Shown: positions 17,865 to 26,959, numbered from the stretch's first letter. The stretch: DNA of 51,118 nt from Ferrimonas sp044433165 (GCA_044433165.1 JAWXTX010000005.1:1-51118); one strand, 5' to 3'. Notes: generated by a model not told the origin, from the letters alone. Made by a program: numbers and translations.

Positions 17865-18305
17865 TCATCCCAATTGTTTAGGTTGAAACAACAAAGGTGC
17901 TAACCAATGACCTAACTGTGCCGCAATGAACCCCATAAACACCGCCATACCTTGAGGTTGCAGCAATGCAAAGGTCAAACCGAACAGCAAGATGGTTAAC
18001 ATCAGCTTAATTACTACTCCCTGAAAGAAAGCTTGCGCTAACTGGCCAGGCCCTCGCCCCAATGCAGGAGTGAAGGTGAAAGTAGCAAAGATAAAATTGG
18101 GGATAACCGCAATCCCAGCACCAATAAGTATTAGGAATGCTTGCCATGCCCCAAAAATGAACAGAGTGATAACGCTGAATAAAATAGCCATCACCACTTG
18201 CAATAACACTGACCGATAGGCGCGCGCTCTGCCGATTAGAGATGGATGTTTTCTCAAGTTAGATTTTCCGTTCGTTTTTTGTTTACAGCCAACGAAGCTA
18301 CTCAA
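17865..18305 (-). CDS. atpI: ATP synthase assembly protein AtpI
   Basis: A small four-helix membrane protein that leads most proteobacterial atp operons and helps c-ring assembly. Hydrophobic segments cover about residues 30-145. No ATG fits the reading frame: the longest version (146 aa) begins with TTG at 18305 without a good ribosome-binding site. A TTG at 18257 with GGA nine bases upstream would give 130 aa and is about as likely. The 5' boundary is therefore uncertain. Confidence 0.85.
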   Translation of the reverse strand: MSSFVGCKQKTNGKSNLRKHPSLIGRARAYRSVLLQVVMAILFSVITLFIFGAWQAFLILIGAGIAVIPNFIFATFTFTPALGRGPGQLAQAFFQGVVIKLMLTILLFGLTFALLQPQGMAVFMGFIAAQLGHWLAPLLFQPKQLG

Positions 18306-18385
18306 AGATAGCTCAATTGACGTACACGTAAGTTTTTCAAAGTACGGCAGTAAAAACTGTTAACGCCTTAAAAAAAACAAGCGAA

Positions 18386-18413
18386 AGTATACCCTCTTCA
18401 AGAGGTGATGCAA
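18386..18413 (-). promoter_or_regulatory. Candidate atp operon promoter
   Basis: On the minus strand a -10 TATACT (18391-18386) lies 16 bases downstream of a weak -35 TTGCAT (18413-18408), about 80 bases before the first possible atpI start. Confidence 0.45.
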
Positions 18414-18474
18414 CTGAAGCCAAAATAGAGAAAGTAGAGCTTGATCACGACAAGCCATCTAAAGAAAAAGAAAA

Positions 18475-18511
18475 TTGATCTGTGCCAATGCAATGGCTTG
18501 ACGCAGATCAA
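18475..18511. promoter_or_regulatory. Two FNR-like dyads between parB and atpI
   Basis: TTGACGCAGATCAA (18498-18511) matches the FNR consensus TTGAT-N4-ATCAA at nine of ten positions, and TTGATCTGTGCCAA (18475-18488) at eight of ten. Their centres are 23 bases apart and lie about 100-125 bases upstream of the proposed atp start point. The rest of this gene-free stretch (18306-18568) is AT-rich with no obvious parB terminator. Confidence 0.4.
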
Positions 18512-18568
18512 AAAACAAAAGAAAGGTGAGAATAGAAATTTAGTAGAATTAATTTCTTAATTTATGAA

Positions 18569-19459
18569 TTAGCGACTTAATTCGTTATAACCTAATAAAG
18601 ATAATATTCCGTCAAGTTGAGTTAAATCGGCATATTTAATCATGACATTGCCTCGTCCTTGGCGATTATGCGAAATAGCCACTTCGGCCCCCAACTGCGA
18701 CGACAGCAAAGAAGATAACCGGGCAATATCTGGATCCGTCCATTTTTCTTTTGCTTGAGATGGCTCTGAGTGCAATTTTTGGATGAGCTTTTCGGTTTCA
18801 CGAACTGTTAATGATTTGGCGACAATTTGTCGTGCCGTTAAGGTTTGTTCATCCCCAGAAAGCGCCAACAGCGCCCGCGCATGTCCCATTTCCAGATCGC
18901 CGTGTTCCAAAAGCGTTTTCACCTCATCATTCAGGTTATTTAAACGCATTAAATTGGTTACCGCAGAGCGTGATTTGCCTACGGCTTCGGCCACTTGACT
19001 GTGCGTTAATGCAAATTCATCCGCCAATCGTTTGAGGGCAATGGCCTCTTCCATGGCATTGAGATCTTCGCGTTGAATGTTCTCAATCAGCGCCACGGCA
19101 ATAGTGGCATCATCATCAAGGTTGTTGACCAAACAAGGTACTTGTTCCAATCCCGCTAATTGAGCGGCACGCCAGCGTCGTTCACCAGCAATAATCTCAT
19201 AATGATCCGCATGCCGTTGACGTACGATAATGGGCTGGATTACCCCTTGTACCTTGATGGACGCCGCTAGTTCTTCAAGAGCATTGTGGCACATATCCCG
19301 CCGCGGCTGATATTGGCCACGATGTAATTGCACGACCGGTAATTGGCATAATTGAGCATTTTCAGGCGCGTTTTCAGGGCGATTCGCGTGCCATTGGTTG
19401 CTTGCTTGGCTGTTGCCCAGTAGTGCATCCAACCCTTTTCCTAAACCACGCTTTTTCAT
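18569..19459 (-). CDS. parB: Chromosome-partitioning protein ParB
   Basis: A CTP-dependent DNA clamp that loads at parS sites and directs origin segregation. The 296 aa protein has the CTP-binding motif GERR (92-95), the ENIQREDLN segment (126-134) and a helix-turn-helix at about 152-171 (LTHSQVAEAVGKSRSAVTNL), plus a C-terminal dimerization domain. Its ATG overlaps the parA stop (ATGA), so the two are translationally coupled. Matching parS-type sequences lie at 31681, 34214, 38071 and 38136 in this window. Confidence 0.96.
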   Translation of the reverse strand: MKKRGLGKGLDALLGNSQASNQWHANRPENAPENAQLCQLPVVQLHRGQYQPRRDMCHNALEELAASIKVQGVIQPIIVRQRHADHYEIIAGERRWRAAQLAGLEQVPCLVNNLDDDATIAVALIENIQREDLNAMEEAIALKRLADEFALTHSQVAEAVGKSRSAVTNLMRLNNLNDEVKTLLEHGDLEMGHARALLALSGDEQTLTARQIVAKSLTVRETEKLIQKLHSEPSQAKEKWTDPDIARLSSLLSSQLGAEVAISHNRQGRGNVMIKYADLTQLDGILSLLGYNELSR

Positions 19460-20253
19460 TGTCCATTTGCCTTTAATTGCGCCTGAGCAGCTTCATCTCG
19501 GCTCAGCATTTCATCCGCCAGCGCCAAGTACGCTTTAGCGCCTGAGCTGTTTTTATCGTAATACATTGCAGGGGCACCAAAACTGGGCGCCTCAGCCAAG
19601 CGCACATTACGGGGGATCACCGTTTGGTACAGTTGCTCGCCAAAATGTTGCTTTAATTGATCAGAAACGTCGTTCGCCAAACGATTACGCGGATCGTACA
19701 TCGTTCGTAAAATCCCCTCTAATCGCAACGTGGGATTAACTAAACGCGCTAATTTATCAAGGGTATCCATTAATGCGGTTAACCCTTCAAGGGCATAATA
19801 TTCGCATTGCATTGGCACCAAAACGCCATCCGCTGCGGCTAACGCATTAACGGTAAGTAGATTCAATGATGGGGGGCAATCAATAAAAATGTAGTCGTAT
19901 TGATCTTGAATGGGCGCCAGCGCATTACGTAAACGCACTTCGCGGGCAAACACTTCCATCAGTTTAATTTCCGCAGCCGTGACATCCGCATTGGCACCAA
20001 TCAAGTGATATTGGCCAGAGGTTTCCGTTTGGATCACCGTTTCAGCGGGCGCTTCTTCCACTAACAGATCGTAAGCCGAATGGGGTACTTGATGTTTATC
20101 AATGCCACTGGCGGTGGTGCTATTCCCTTGCGGATCTAAATCGATGAGCAGAACTCGACGCATTGTTGCTGCCATCGAAGCCGCTAAATTAATGCTCGTG
20201 GTGGTTTTACCTACGCCGCCTTTTTGATTGGCAATTGCAATGATCTTAGCCAA
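19456..20253 (-). CDS. parA: Chromosome-partitioning ATPase ParA (Soj family)
   Basis: A Walker-type ATPase that binds DNA non-specifically and moves ParB-parS complexes. I start it at TTG 20253 (read as MAKIIAIANQ), giving 265 aa, the usual size. The open frame extends to 20355 but that part overlaps rsmG and is not family-like. The deviant Walker A KGGVGKTT is at 11-18, LDLDPQGN at about 37-44 and the Walker B-like YIFIDCPPSL near 115. It lies 22 bases after rsmG and overlaps parB by four bases. Confidence 0.95.
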   Translation of the reverse strand: MAKIIAIANQKGGVGKTTTSINLAASMAATMRRVLLIDLDPQGNSTTASGIDKHQVPHSAYDLLVEEAPAETVIQTETSGQYHLIGANADVTAAEIKLMEVFAREVRLRNALAPIQDQYDYIFIDCPPSLNLLTVNALAAADGVLVPMQCEYYALEGLTALMDTLDKLARLVNPTLRLEGILRTMYDPRNRLANDVSDQLKQHFGEQLYQTVIPRNVRLAEAPSFGAPAMYYDKNSSGAKAYLALADEMLSRDEAAQAQLKANGQ

Positions 20254-20275
20254 AACAGTGTCTCTTTTTGGTACG

Positions 20276-20896
20276 TTAACAGGCAGAAACCAGCACCAAA
20301 TGGCGCTGTGCATCCAATTCTGGCACCTGCAGTGCAACGTGCTGCTGAATAACAAACCCCGTGGGGATCTGCGTCAACTCTTGTTCGTCCAATTGGCCTT
20401 TTAAAGCATAAAATAAGCCATCTTGAGCCGGCAGATGATGACACCAATTGAGCATGTCATTAAGTGATGCAAAGGCTCGGCTTAGCACCCCATCAAAAGG
20501 TTGTTCTGGTTGATAAGCTTCAACACGACTTTCCACTGCAATGACGTTAGTTAACCCCAATTTATGGATAACTGTGCGGATAAAGCGGATCCGTTTGCCC
20601 AGACTATCGAGTAAGACAAACTGTTTATCGGGATTGCAAATGGCCAGAGGTAATCCTGGTAATCCAGGGCCGGTACCCACATCAATGAATCGTTGACCTT
20701 GCAGATAAGGGCCAACCACAATGCTGTCCATGATGTGTTTAACCAGCATCTCATTGGGATCGCGTACGGAAGTCAGATTGTAAGCTTTGTTCCATTTATC
20801 TAACAGTTCAACCAAATCGAGCAGTTGTTGCTGTTGTTGCGGAGAAACCACCAGTTCAGTGCGATTGATTAGGGAAGTAAGGCGTTGCGCCAACAC
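20276..20896 (-). CDS. rsmG: 16S rRNA (guanine527-N7)-methyltransferase RsmG (GidB)
   Basis: Methylates G527 of 16S rRNA; its loss gives low-level streptomycin resistance in other bacteria. The SAM-binding segment FIDVGTGPGLPGLPLAI, then LLDSLGKRIRFIR and SRAFASL, are diagnostic. I place the start at GTG 20896 because AAGGA lies seven bases upstream and the resulting 206 aa matches E. coli (207). A TTG at 20911 overlaps that ribosome-binding site. Confidence 0.94.
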   Translation of the reverse strand: MLAQRLTSLINRTELVVSPQQQQQLLDLVELLDKWNKAYNLTSVRDPNEMLVKHIMDSIVVGPYLQGQRFIDVGTGPGLPGLPLAICNPDKQFVLLDSLGKRIRFIRTVIHKLGLTNVIAVESRVEAYQPEQPFDGVLSRAFASLNDMLNWCHHLPAQDGLFYALKGQLDEQELTQIPTGFVIQQHVALQVPELDAQRHLVLVSAC

Positions 20897-20940
20897 AGAC
20901 CGTTCCTTCAAAGAAAGTATGATAAGGCATTATGCGGCGC

Positions 20941-20969
20941 ACAAGGGGGCATGAAAAGCCCCCGTTTGT
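20941..20969 (-). terminator. GC stem-loop between mnmG and rsmG
   Basis: GGGGGC (20945-20950) and GCCCCC (20958-20963) form a stem with a seven-base loop. On the minus strand no T-run follows, so it is more likely a partial attenuator or processing site than a full terminator. Confidence 0.4.
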
Positions 20970-20985
20970 CTGTCAAAGCGATTCG

Positions 20986-22875
20986 TTATGCGGATTTGCG
21001 CAGTAAACCATGCTTTTTAAGATACACCAGCAATAATGAAATTGCCGCTGGGGTAATACCTGAGATCCGAGAAGCGCTACCAAGGGTTTCAGGTTTATGT
21101 TGATTCAGTTTGGCAATCACTTCGTTGGATAAGCCTTTTACGTCTTGATAATCCAGAGTTAATGGCAAACGAGTGGCTTCGTGTTTGCGCTGCTTTTCAA
21201 TCTCATCTTTTTGGCGATCAATGTAGCCTGCATATTTGATTTGAATTTCAACTTGCTCAGCTGCGGCTTCATTGGTCAGCTTAGGGCCGAACGCCTCAAT
21301 GGCCATTAAGCCATCGTAACTGACTTCTGGACGGCGGATCAGTTCTTCTAAATTGGCTTCACGGGTTAATGGACTTTTTAATTGCGGGTTCAGCAGCGCG
21401 GCAACATCACTGTCTTTTTGTACCCAAGTTTCCCGAAGACGTTGACGCTCTTGCTCAATCAATTCCACTTTTTGGTTAAAAAGCGCCCAACGGGCATCGT
21501 CAATCAAGCCCATACTGCGGCCTTGTTCGGTTAAACGCAGATCCGCGTTGTCTTCTCGCAGCAATAAACGGTATTCCGCTCGAGACGTGAACATGCGGTA
21601 AGGCTCTTGCGTACCTAAGGTTGAGAGATCATCCACTAGCACGCCAAGATACGCTTCATCGCGGCGCGGACTCCACGCACTTTCACCACGGCCATAACGG
21701 GCGGCATTTAAGCCGGCTAAGAGCCCTTGTGCACCGGCTTCTTCATAGCCGGTGGTGCCGTTAATTTGACCGGCAAAGAACAATCCTTGGATAAACTTAC
21801 TTTCCAGCGATAACTTCAGATCTCTTGGGTCAAAATAGTCGTATTCGATCGCATACCCTGGGCGTAGGATCTTAGCTTGTTCGAAACCGCGGATCGAATG
21901 GATCAATTGCACCTGAATATCGAATGGCAATGAGGTTGAGATCCCATTGGGGTAAATCTCGAAGCTGGTTAACCCTTCGGGTTCAACAAAGATCTGATGC
22001 GAATTTTTATCGGAAAAACGCATGATTTTGTCTTCTACAGAAGGGCAGTAACGGGGCCCAATACCGTCAATCACCCCAGTGTACATTGGGCTTCGATCCA
22101 GCCCAGAACGAATAATTTCGTGGGTGCGCTCATTGGTATGGGTAATGTAACAGGGGATCTGTCGCGGTTGATGTTGGCGATCGCCAATATAGGAAAACAC
22201 CGGTGTGGGATTATCGCCATGTTGCACTTGCATCACGCTGTAATCCAAACTACGGGCATCTAAACGCGCAGGTGTACCGGTTTTTAAACGATCAATACGC
22301 AGTGGCATTTCGCGCAATTTACGCGCTAATACTGGTGCGTTTGTGTCACCAATGCGACCGCCTTGATAATTATCTAATCCAATATGGATTTTACCATCTA
22401 AAAAGGTGCCAACGGTAAGTACGACGGCATTGGCCGTAAAACGCATACCACCTTCAGTGATCACCCCTGTGATCCGATCTTGATCCAAGATCAGATCATC
22501 CACCCCTTGCTGAAAAATCGCTAAATTCGGTTGATTAAATAAAATCTGCTGAATTGCTTGTCGATATAAAGCTCGATCAGCTTGGGCTCGTGTTGCTCGA
22601 ACCGCTGGTCCTTTCGATGCGTTAAGCGTGCGAAATTGAATGCCTGCTGCATCAGTTGCTAAGGCCATTGCGCCACCAAGGGCATCAATCTCTTTCACTA
22701 AATGACCTTTACCAATACCGCCAATAGCGGGATTGCAAGACATTTGGCCAAGGGTATCAAGATTGTGAGTTAACAGCAGTGTTTGGCTGCCAGTACGGGC
22801 ACTGGCGAGCGCCGCTTCGGTGCCAGCGTGACCGCCGCCAACGACGATAACGTCAAAGTGTTGTTGTGCCTGCAT
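20986..22875 (-). CDS. mnmG: tRNA uridine-34 5-carboxymethylaminomethyl modification enzyme MnmG (GidA)
   Basis: An FAD protein that, with MnmE, modifies U34 of certain tRNAs. The 629 aa protein has the FAD-binding GGGHAGTEAA at 13-22, CNPAIGGIGKGHLVKEIDALGG near 47, the family signatures GQINGTTGYEEAAAQG-like (here GQINGTTGYEEAGAQG) near 365, and the C-terminal MnmE-interaction helices. AGG lies upstream of the ATG. It is the first gene left of oriC and is transcribed away from it, as in E. coli. Its partner mnmE is on the other side of oriC. Confidence 0.97.
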   Translation of the reverse strand: MQAQQHFDVIVVGGGHAGTEAALASARTGSQTLLLTHNLDTLGQMSCNPAIGGIGKGHLVKEIDALGGAMALATDAAGIQFRTLNASKGPAVRATRAQADRALYRQAIQQILFNQPNLAIFQQGVDDLILDQDRITGVITEGGMRFTANAVVLTVGTFLDGKIHIGLDNYQGGRIGDTNAPVLARKLREMPLRIDRLKTGTPARLDARSLDYSVMQVQHGDNPTPVFSYIGDRQHQPRQIPCYITHTNERTHEIIRSGLDRSPMYTGVIDGIGPRYCPSVEDKIMRFSDKNSHQIFVEPEGLTSFEIYPNGISTSLPFDIQVQLIHSIRGFEQAKILRPGYAIEYDYFDPRDLKLSLESKFIQGLFFAGQINGTTGYEEAGAQGLLAGLNAARYGRGESAWSPRRDEAYLGVLVDDLSTLGTQEPYRMFTSRAEYRLLLREDNADLRLTEQGRSMGLIDDARWALFNQKVELIEQERQRLRETWVQKDSDVAALLNPQLKSPLTREANLEELIRRPEVSYDGLMAIEAFGPKLTNEAAAEQVEIQIKYAGYIDRQKDEIEKQRKHEATRLPLTLDYQDVKGLSNEVIAKLNQHKPETLGSASRISGITPAAISLLLVYLKKHGLLRKSA

Positions 22876-22918
22876 GGAGTTACCTATTTACGTTAAGGGG
22901 TGGGTCAAAAAGCGCTGC

Positions 22919-22947
22919 ATTCTAGCATTGCTCAAAGGCATTACCAA
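22919..22947 (-). promoter_or_regulatory. mnmG (gidA) promoter at the edge of oriC
   Basis: On the minus strand TTGGTA (22947-22942) and TAGAAT (22924-22919) are separated by 17 bases, with a GC-rich discriminator. In E. coli, transcription from the equivalent promoter leaves oriC and helps duplex opening. Confidence 0.6.
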
Positions 22948-22948
22948 C

Positions 22949-23401
22949 GATCACTTTTTCCTCTTTTGGATCTCATTGAGATCGCTTAATTAAATAAAGA
23001 TCTTTTTAAAGATCCTTTGTTTTTATTTCTATTAGTAATGGCGATCGCTGTTGATAAGGTAAATAAGTCTTTTATATACAATAGCTTGGTCATGATCGCT
23101 TGCTGTGATCTAAGTGCGATCAAGTGGATCAAAAGCCGTGGATAGATCGCGATCTTATACACAAGCCAAGATCGGCCTTGATCTTATCTATGAACAATCC
23201 TCCGATTACGCACAGAAAAATACAATGATATTCACAGAAAGCAGTTTATTCATGCATTTTATGTGGATAAATTAAGTTAGGCTGTGATCAACCGATCGCG
23301 TTTGGGGTTATTACGATCCCATTGGCCAGTTTTGGATCCACATTAATGCCTTATTCTCTGGGAGTTCGATCGCTTGTACATCGATTTCGATCTTATCCAC
23401 A
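22949..23401. other. oriC: Chromosomal replication origin, oriC
   Basis: The 435-base gap between mnmG and mioC holds 17 GATC sites between 22949 and 23318 (about one expected per 256 bases), the substrate for Dam methylation and SeqA. An AT-rich unwinding region (22969-23036) carries four GATC-led 13-mer-like repeats starting at 22969, 22980, 22999 and 23011, one containing AGATCT. DnaA boxes: TTATCAACA on the minus strand at 23049-23057, beside the unwinding region like E. coli R1; TTATACACA at 23155-23163; TTATCCACA on the minus strand at 23262-23270; and TTATCCACA at 23393-23401 inside mioC. A weak box lies at 23137-23145. I found no convincing IHF site. Confidence 0.93.
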
Positions 23402-23751
23402 AAGGGGATCATGCCAACTCGTTGCAGTTCGCTTTCGATGAGGATTAAGGCACCACAAAAAGTATCGTAGCTTGAGTCTCCAATACCGCATAAAGCGTAT
23501 TGATGATCGCTTAGATCCGTTTGAGTGGCGAGCCATTGCAGCCAAGGTTGTAGGTTTTCAGGTACTTCGCCGGCACCATGGGTTGAGCAAACAATGAGCC
23601 ACAATGGGCTGGTTAATAGCTGCGCACTGATGGGAGATAAGGTATTGGTTACTTGAAAACCCCGTTGTATTAACAGGGGTTCTATTTCATCAGCAACGGC
23701 TTCGGCATTTCCCATGGTTGTGCCAACAATCAGTGATAGGGCGCGGTTCAT
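23311..23751 (-). CDS. mioC: Flavodoxin-like protein MioC
   Basis: A small FMN-binding flavodoxin transcribed into oriC. The 146 aa protein starts MNRALSLIVGTTMGN; the FMN phosphate loop GTTMGNAE is near residues 9-16 and STHGAGEVPENLQPWL near 57. An in-frame ATG eleven codons upstream (23784) falls in a hairpin and lacks homology. The gene's 3' end contains a perfect DnaA box. Its biochemical role is not settled; in E. coli its transcription affects initiation. Confidence 0.92.
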   Translation of the reverse strand: MNRALSLIVGTTMGNAEAVADEIEPLLIQRGFQVTNTLSPISAQLLTSPLWLIVCSTHGAGEVPENLQPWLQWLATQTDLSDHQYALCGIGDSSYDTFCGALILIESELQRVGMIPFVDKIEIDVQAIELPENKALMWIQNWPMGS

Positions 23752-23775
23752 AGCACGGTATATCCTATATAAATA

Positions 23776-23795
23776 CCCCACCATAATTGGTGGGG
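23776..23795 (-). terminator. Hairpin between mnmE and mioC
   Basis: CCCCACCA (23776-23783) and TGGTGGGG (23788-23795) form an eight-pair stem with the loop TAAT. On the minus strand a moderately T-rich TATTTATAT follows, so it probably weakens read-through from mnmE into mioC and oriC. Confidence 0.55.
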
Positions 23796-23825
23796 TGAGT
23801 GGGTTATGTATTGACGTGTCTTATC

Positions 23826-25196
23826 TTATTTTCCGATACAGAATGAGGAGAAGATCCGCCCTAGTAGATCGTCAGAGCTGAATTCACCGGTAATTTCGGC
23901 CAGATCTTGCTGAGCCAATCTCAGTTCCTCAGCTAAGAGTTCTCCGGCATGGTAAATGGCCAATTGTTCCGCGCCTAATTGCAAGCGTTCGGCAGCAGCG
24001 TGGAGTGCTTCTAAATGGCGTTGACGTGCCATAAAGCCGCCTTCATTGGTGCCTTGAAAACCCATGCACGCTTTTAAGTGTTGTTTGATGGCTTCGATCC
24101 CATCGCCGGTTTTGGCCGATAAGCGATAGACGGCTAAGTCTTGATGTTGGCTCTGGCCTAGAGCTTCTCCGGTTAAATCGACTTTATTGCGGATGACGGT
24201 GATCCCCATACCTGAGGGTAAGCGATCGCTCAATTCTGGCCAGATTTGAGCGGGATCTACGGCGTCGGTTTCAGTGCCATCCACCATCAATAAGACGCGA
24301 TCAGCTTGGCGGATTTCATCCCAAGCGCGCTCAATACCAATGCGTTCTACTTCATCAGAAGCATCACGCAGACCGGCCGTATCAATAATGTGTAGTGGCA
24401 TGCCATCAATGTGGATGTGCTCGCGTAGAACATCGCGAGTTGTGCCCGCAATGTCTGTTACGATGGCGGACTCGCGGCCAGCAAGGGCGTTTAATAAACT
24501 GGACTTGCCTGCGTTTGGACGACCAGCAATGACGACTTTCATGCCTTCACGCAGCAGCGCACCTTGTTGAGCGCTGTGTAATACTTGGGCTAATTGTTGG
24601 CGTACTTGTGTTAAAGCGTGAGCGATTTTACCGTCGGCCAAAAAATCGACCTCTTCTTCTGGGAAGTCGATGGCGGCTTCGACATAAATTCGTAGATGGG
24701 TAAGCTGCTCAACCAGTTCGTTGATTTGGGCTGAAAACTCGCCTTGCAGTGAGGATAACGCGCTGCGGGCGGCTTGTTCGGATGACGCTTCAATGAGATC
24801 GGCAATGGCTTCTGCTTGCGCTAAGTCTAATTTGTCGTTTAAAAAAGCGCGTTCAGAAAACTCACCGGGACGTGCGGTACGCAGCCCGGGAAGTGCGCGA
24901 ATGGCTTCAATGAGCATGTCGATAACAACAGGGCCACCATGGCCTTGTAATTCCAGGACATCTTCGCCAGTGAAGGAGTGGGGCGCCTTGAACATTAAGG
25001 CTATCCCTTGATCGAGCAGGGTGCCGTCGGGAGTGCGAAAAGGCAGGTATTCGGCGTAGCGCGTTTTGGGCACTTTACCTAATAAAGCAACAGCCACGGC
25101 TTCGGCTTGAGGGCCTGAGATCCGCACAATGCCTACGCCACCTCGGCCTGGTGCAGTTGCTTGTGCCACGATGGTATCGGTGTGATCGGTCATCAT
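23826..25196 (-). CDS. mnmE: tRNA modification GTPase MnmE (TrmE)
   Basis: A G protein that acts with MnmG on tRNA U34. From ATG 25196 it is 456 aa, beginning MMTDHTDTIVAQATAPGRGG, with the folate-binding N-terminal domain. GTPase motifs are GRPNAGKS (225-232), DIAGTTRD (248-255), DTAG (272-275) and NKVD near 330. The C-terminus ends CIGK, the catalytic CxGK tail. The ribosome-binding site is weak; a second ATG (25193) and a TTG (25217) are alternatives. Confidence 0.96.
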   Translation of the reverse strand: MMTDHTDTIVAQATAPGRGGVGIVRISGPQAEAVAVALLGKVPKTRYAEYLPFRTPDGTLLDQGIALMFKAPHSFTGEDVLELQGHGGPVVIDMLIEAIRALPGLRTARPGEFSERAFLNDKLDLAQAEAIADLIEASSEQAARSALSSLQGEFSAQINELVEQLTHLRIYVEAAIDFPEEEVDFLADGKIAHALTQVRQQLAQVLHSAQQGALLREGMKVVIAGRPNAGKSSLLNALAGRESAIVTDIAGTTRDVLREHIHIDGMPLHIIDTAGLRDASDEVERIGIERAWDEIRQADRVLLMVDGTETDAVDPAQIWPELSDRLPSGMGITVIRNKVDLTGEALGQSQHQDLAVYRLSAKTGDGIEAIKQHLKACMGFQGTNEGGFMARQRHLEALHAAAERLQLGAEQLAIYHAGELLAEELRLAQQDLAEITGEFSSDDLLGRIFSSFCIGK

Positions 25197-25295
25197 AATT
25201 ATAAAAAGGGTAAGCAAACAATTGGGCGAATAATACCAGTTGCAGGGGGCTTTTTCCCCAACGCCTATGGGGAATATTATGGCTGATCGGGCATA

Positions 25296-25326
25296 AAAAA
25301 AGCCCTAACCAAAATGGTTAGGGCTT
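25296..25326 (-). terminator. Terminator of the rpmH-rnpA-yidD-yidC operon
   Basis: AGCCCTAACC (25301-25310) pairs with GGTTAGGGCT (25316-25325), and on the minus strand a T7 run follows. Confidence 0.9.
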
Positions 25327-25351
25327 AAATTGAAAGCCTACCAGCGTCAGG

Positions 25352-26956
25352 TTATTTCAACCCTTGCTTCTCTAAGCCTTTGTAGATGATTAACTGCTGT
25401 GCAATGGCTACTAAGTTACCCACTAACCAGTACAGTACCAGACCCGCAGGGAACCATAAGAAGAAGACGGTAAAGGCAACCGGCAAGTACTGCATGATTT
25501 TCTGCTGCATCGGGTCCATGCCTGGGGCAGGCGGCGATAGTTTTTGCATCGCAAACATGGAGATCCCCATCAGAATAGGCAATACAAAGTATGGATCTGG
25601 CGCGGCTAAATCGTGGATCCAGCCAAAGAATGGCGCATGACGCAATTCAACGCTTTCAAGCAGTACCCAGTAAAAGGCAATGAAAATAGGGAACTGCAGC
25701 AGCATTGGCAAGCAGCCACCCATTGGGTTTACCTTCTCTTTTTGATACAGCTCCATGGTGGCTTGACTCATGCGTTGACGGTCATCACCAAAGCGGTTTT
25801 TCAGTTCTTGGATCTTTGGCTGCAGTTCACGCATTTTGGCCATGGAGGTGTATTGCGCTTTGGTTAGTGGATACATAACCCCGCGGATCACCAGCGTCAT
25901 CAAAATGATCGCAAGCCCCCAGTTACCCACTAAGCCATGCAAAAAGATCAATAATGCGTACAGTGGTTCGGCAATAAACCATAACCAGCCGTAATCAACG
26001 GTTAGGTTTAAGCTGTCTGAAAGGGCTGACAGTGCCTTTTGATCTTTCGGGCCAACATAGAGCTCGGCTGCTAAGGTGGCGCTGTGATCATTGGCTATCG
26101 TAACCGGAGGCTGTTTTACGCCAATAATGGCCACGTCACCAATGTTGCGGCTGTAGATCTCATTATTGCTGTTGGCATCTGGAACCCAAGCGGAAACAAA
26201 ATAATGTTGCAGCATGGCAATCCAACCACCTTGGGTGGTCCGGTTTAGGTTGCTGCTGGCAATATCACTAAAGCTGTATTTTTCGTAACGGCTGTCTGCG
26301 GTGCTGTAGGCGCTGCCACGGTAAGTTGGCATGAACATGCTGCCTTCATCCGTACCGGTGGTCAGTTGCTTTAATTGGCTGTACATCTGTACATGCGCAT
26401 TTTGGCCAGTGTGGTTTGTTACCACAAATTCCACCGTGATGTGGTACTGCCCTTTGTGGAAAATGAAGCGTTTTTCAACCTGCAGGCCATTTTCTGTGGT
26501 GTAGGTTAATGGCACCACTAATTGGTCACCAGTCATACTGAAATGGCTGGCACTGGCTTGATATTGCGGCCGTTGAGCTTGGCCATCAGGGCCTTGCGCA
26601 CCAATTAACCCACTTTGAGCGGAGTAATTGTGGGATAAAATGGTCAGTGATTGCTCACCATCCAATTCCACTTTGTGGGTGGGTAAGTCGGCATGAACGA
26701 TATCACCACCAAGGGTATCGATGGTCACGTCCAGAGTGTCGGTACTTACGGTAATAACTGCGGCAGATACCGCGGCACTATTCGCAGGTACAGCGGCACT
26801 TCGAGGTACATCAGCACTGCTGGCTGTTAGCACTTCTTGGGTTAATGCTGATGGCTCAGCAGGAGGGGTTGGATTCTGATCAAATTGCCACTGTTGGTAC
26901 AACAAGAAGCTGACAAACAACAATCCGATCAAAAATAAATTGCGTTGTGATTCCAT
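25352..26956 (-). CDS. yidC: Membrane protein insertase YidC
   Basis: Inserts and folds inner-membrane proteins, alone or with SecYEG; ATP synthase subunit c is a known client, and its gene lies nearby. The 534 aa protein has the N-terminal anchor MESQRNLFLIGLLFVSFLLYQ, a large periplasmic domain (about 40-340), then the conserved five-helix core with the positively charged cytoplasmic loop (MAKMRELQPKIQELKNRFGDD) and the NPMGGCLPMLLQFPIFIAFY segment. The gene follows yidD by three bases. Confidence 0.97.
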   Translation of the reverse strand: MESQRNLFLIGLLFVSFLLYQQWQFDQNPTPPAEPSALTQEVLTASSADVPRSAAVPANSAAVSAAVITVSTDTLDVTIDTLGGDIVHADLPTHKVELDGEQSLTILSHNYSAQSGLIGAQGPDGQAQRPQYQASASHFSMTGDQLVVPLTYTTENGLQVEKRFIFHKGQYHITVEFVVTNHTGQNAHVQMYSQLKQLTTGTDEGSMFMPTYRGSAYSTADSRYEKYSFSDIASSNLNRTTQGGWIAMLQHYFVSAWVPDANSNNEIYSRNIGDVAIIGVKQPPVTIANDHSATLAAELYVGPKDQKALSALSDSLNLTVDYGWLWFIAEPLYALLIFLHGLVGNWGLAIILMTLVIRGVMYPLTKAQYTSMAKMRELQPKIQELKNRFGDDRQRMSQATMELYQKEKVNPMGGCLPMLLQFPIFIAFYWVLLESVELRHAPFFGWIHDLAAPDPYFVLPILMGISMFAMQKLSPPAPGMDPMQQKIMQYLPVAFTVFFLWFPAGLVLYWLVGNLVAIAQQLIIYKGLEKQGLK

Positions 26957-26959
26957 AGA

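Noticed and set aside
20254..20355. 34-residue N-terminal extension of ParA
   Set aside because: It overlaps the end of rsmG in another frame and precedes the invariant ParA start; the TTG at 20253 fits the family length.
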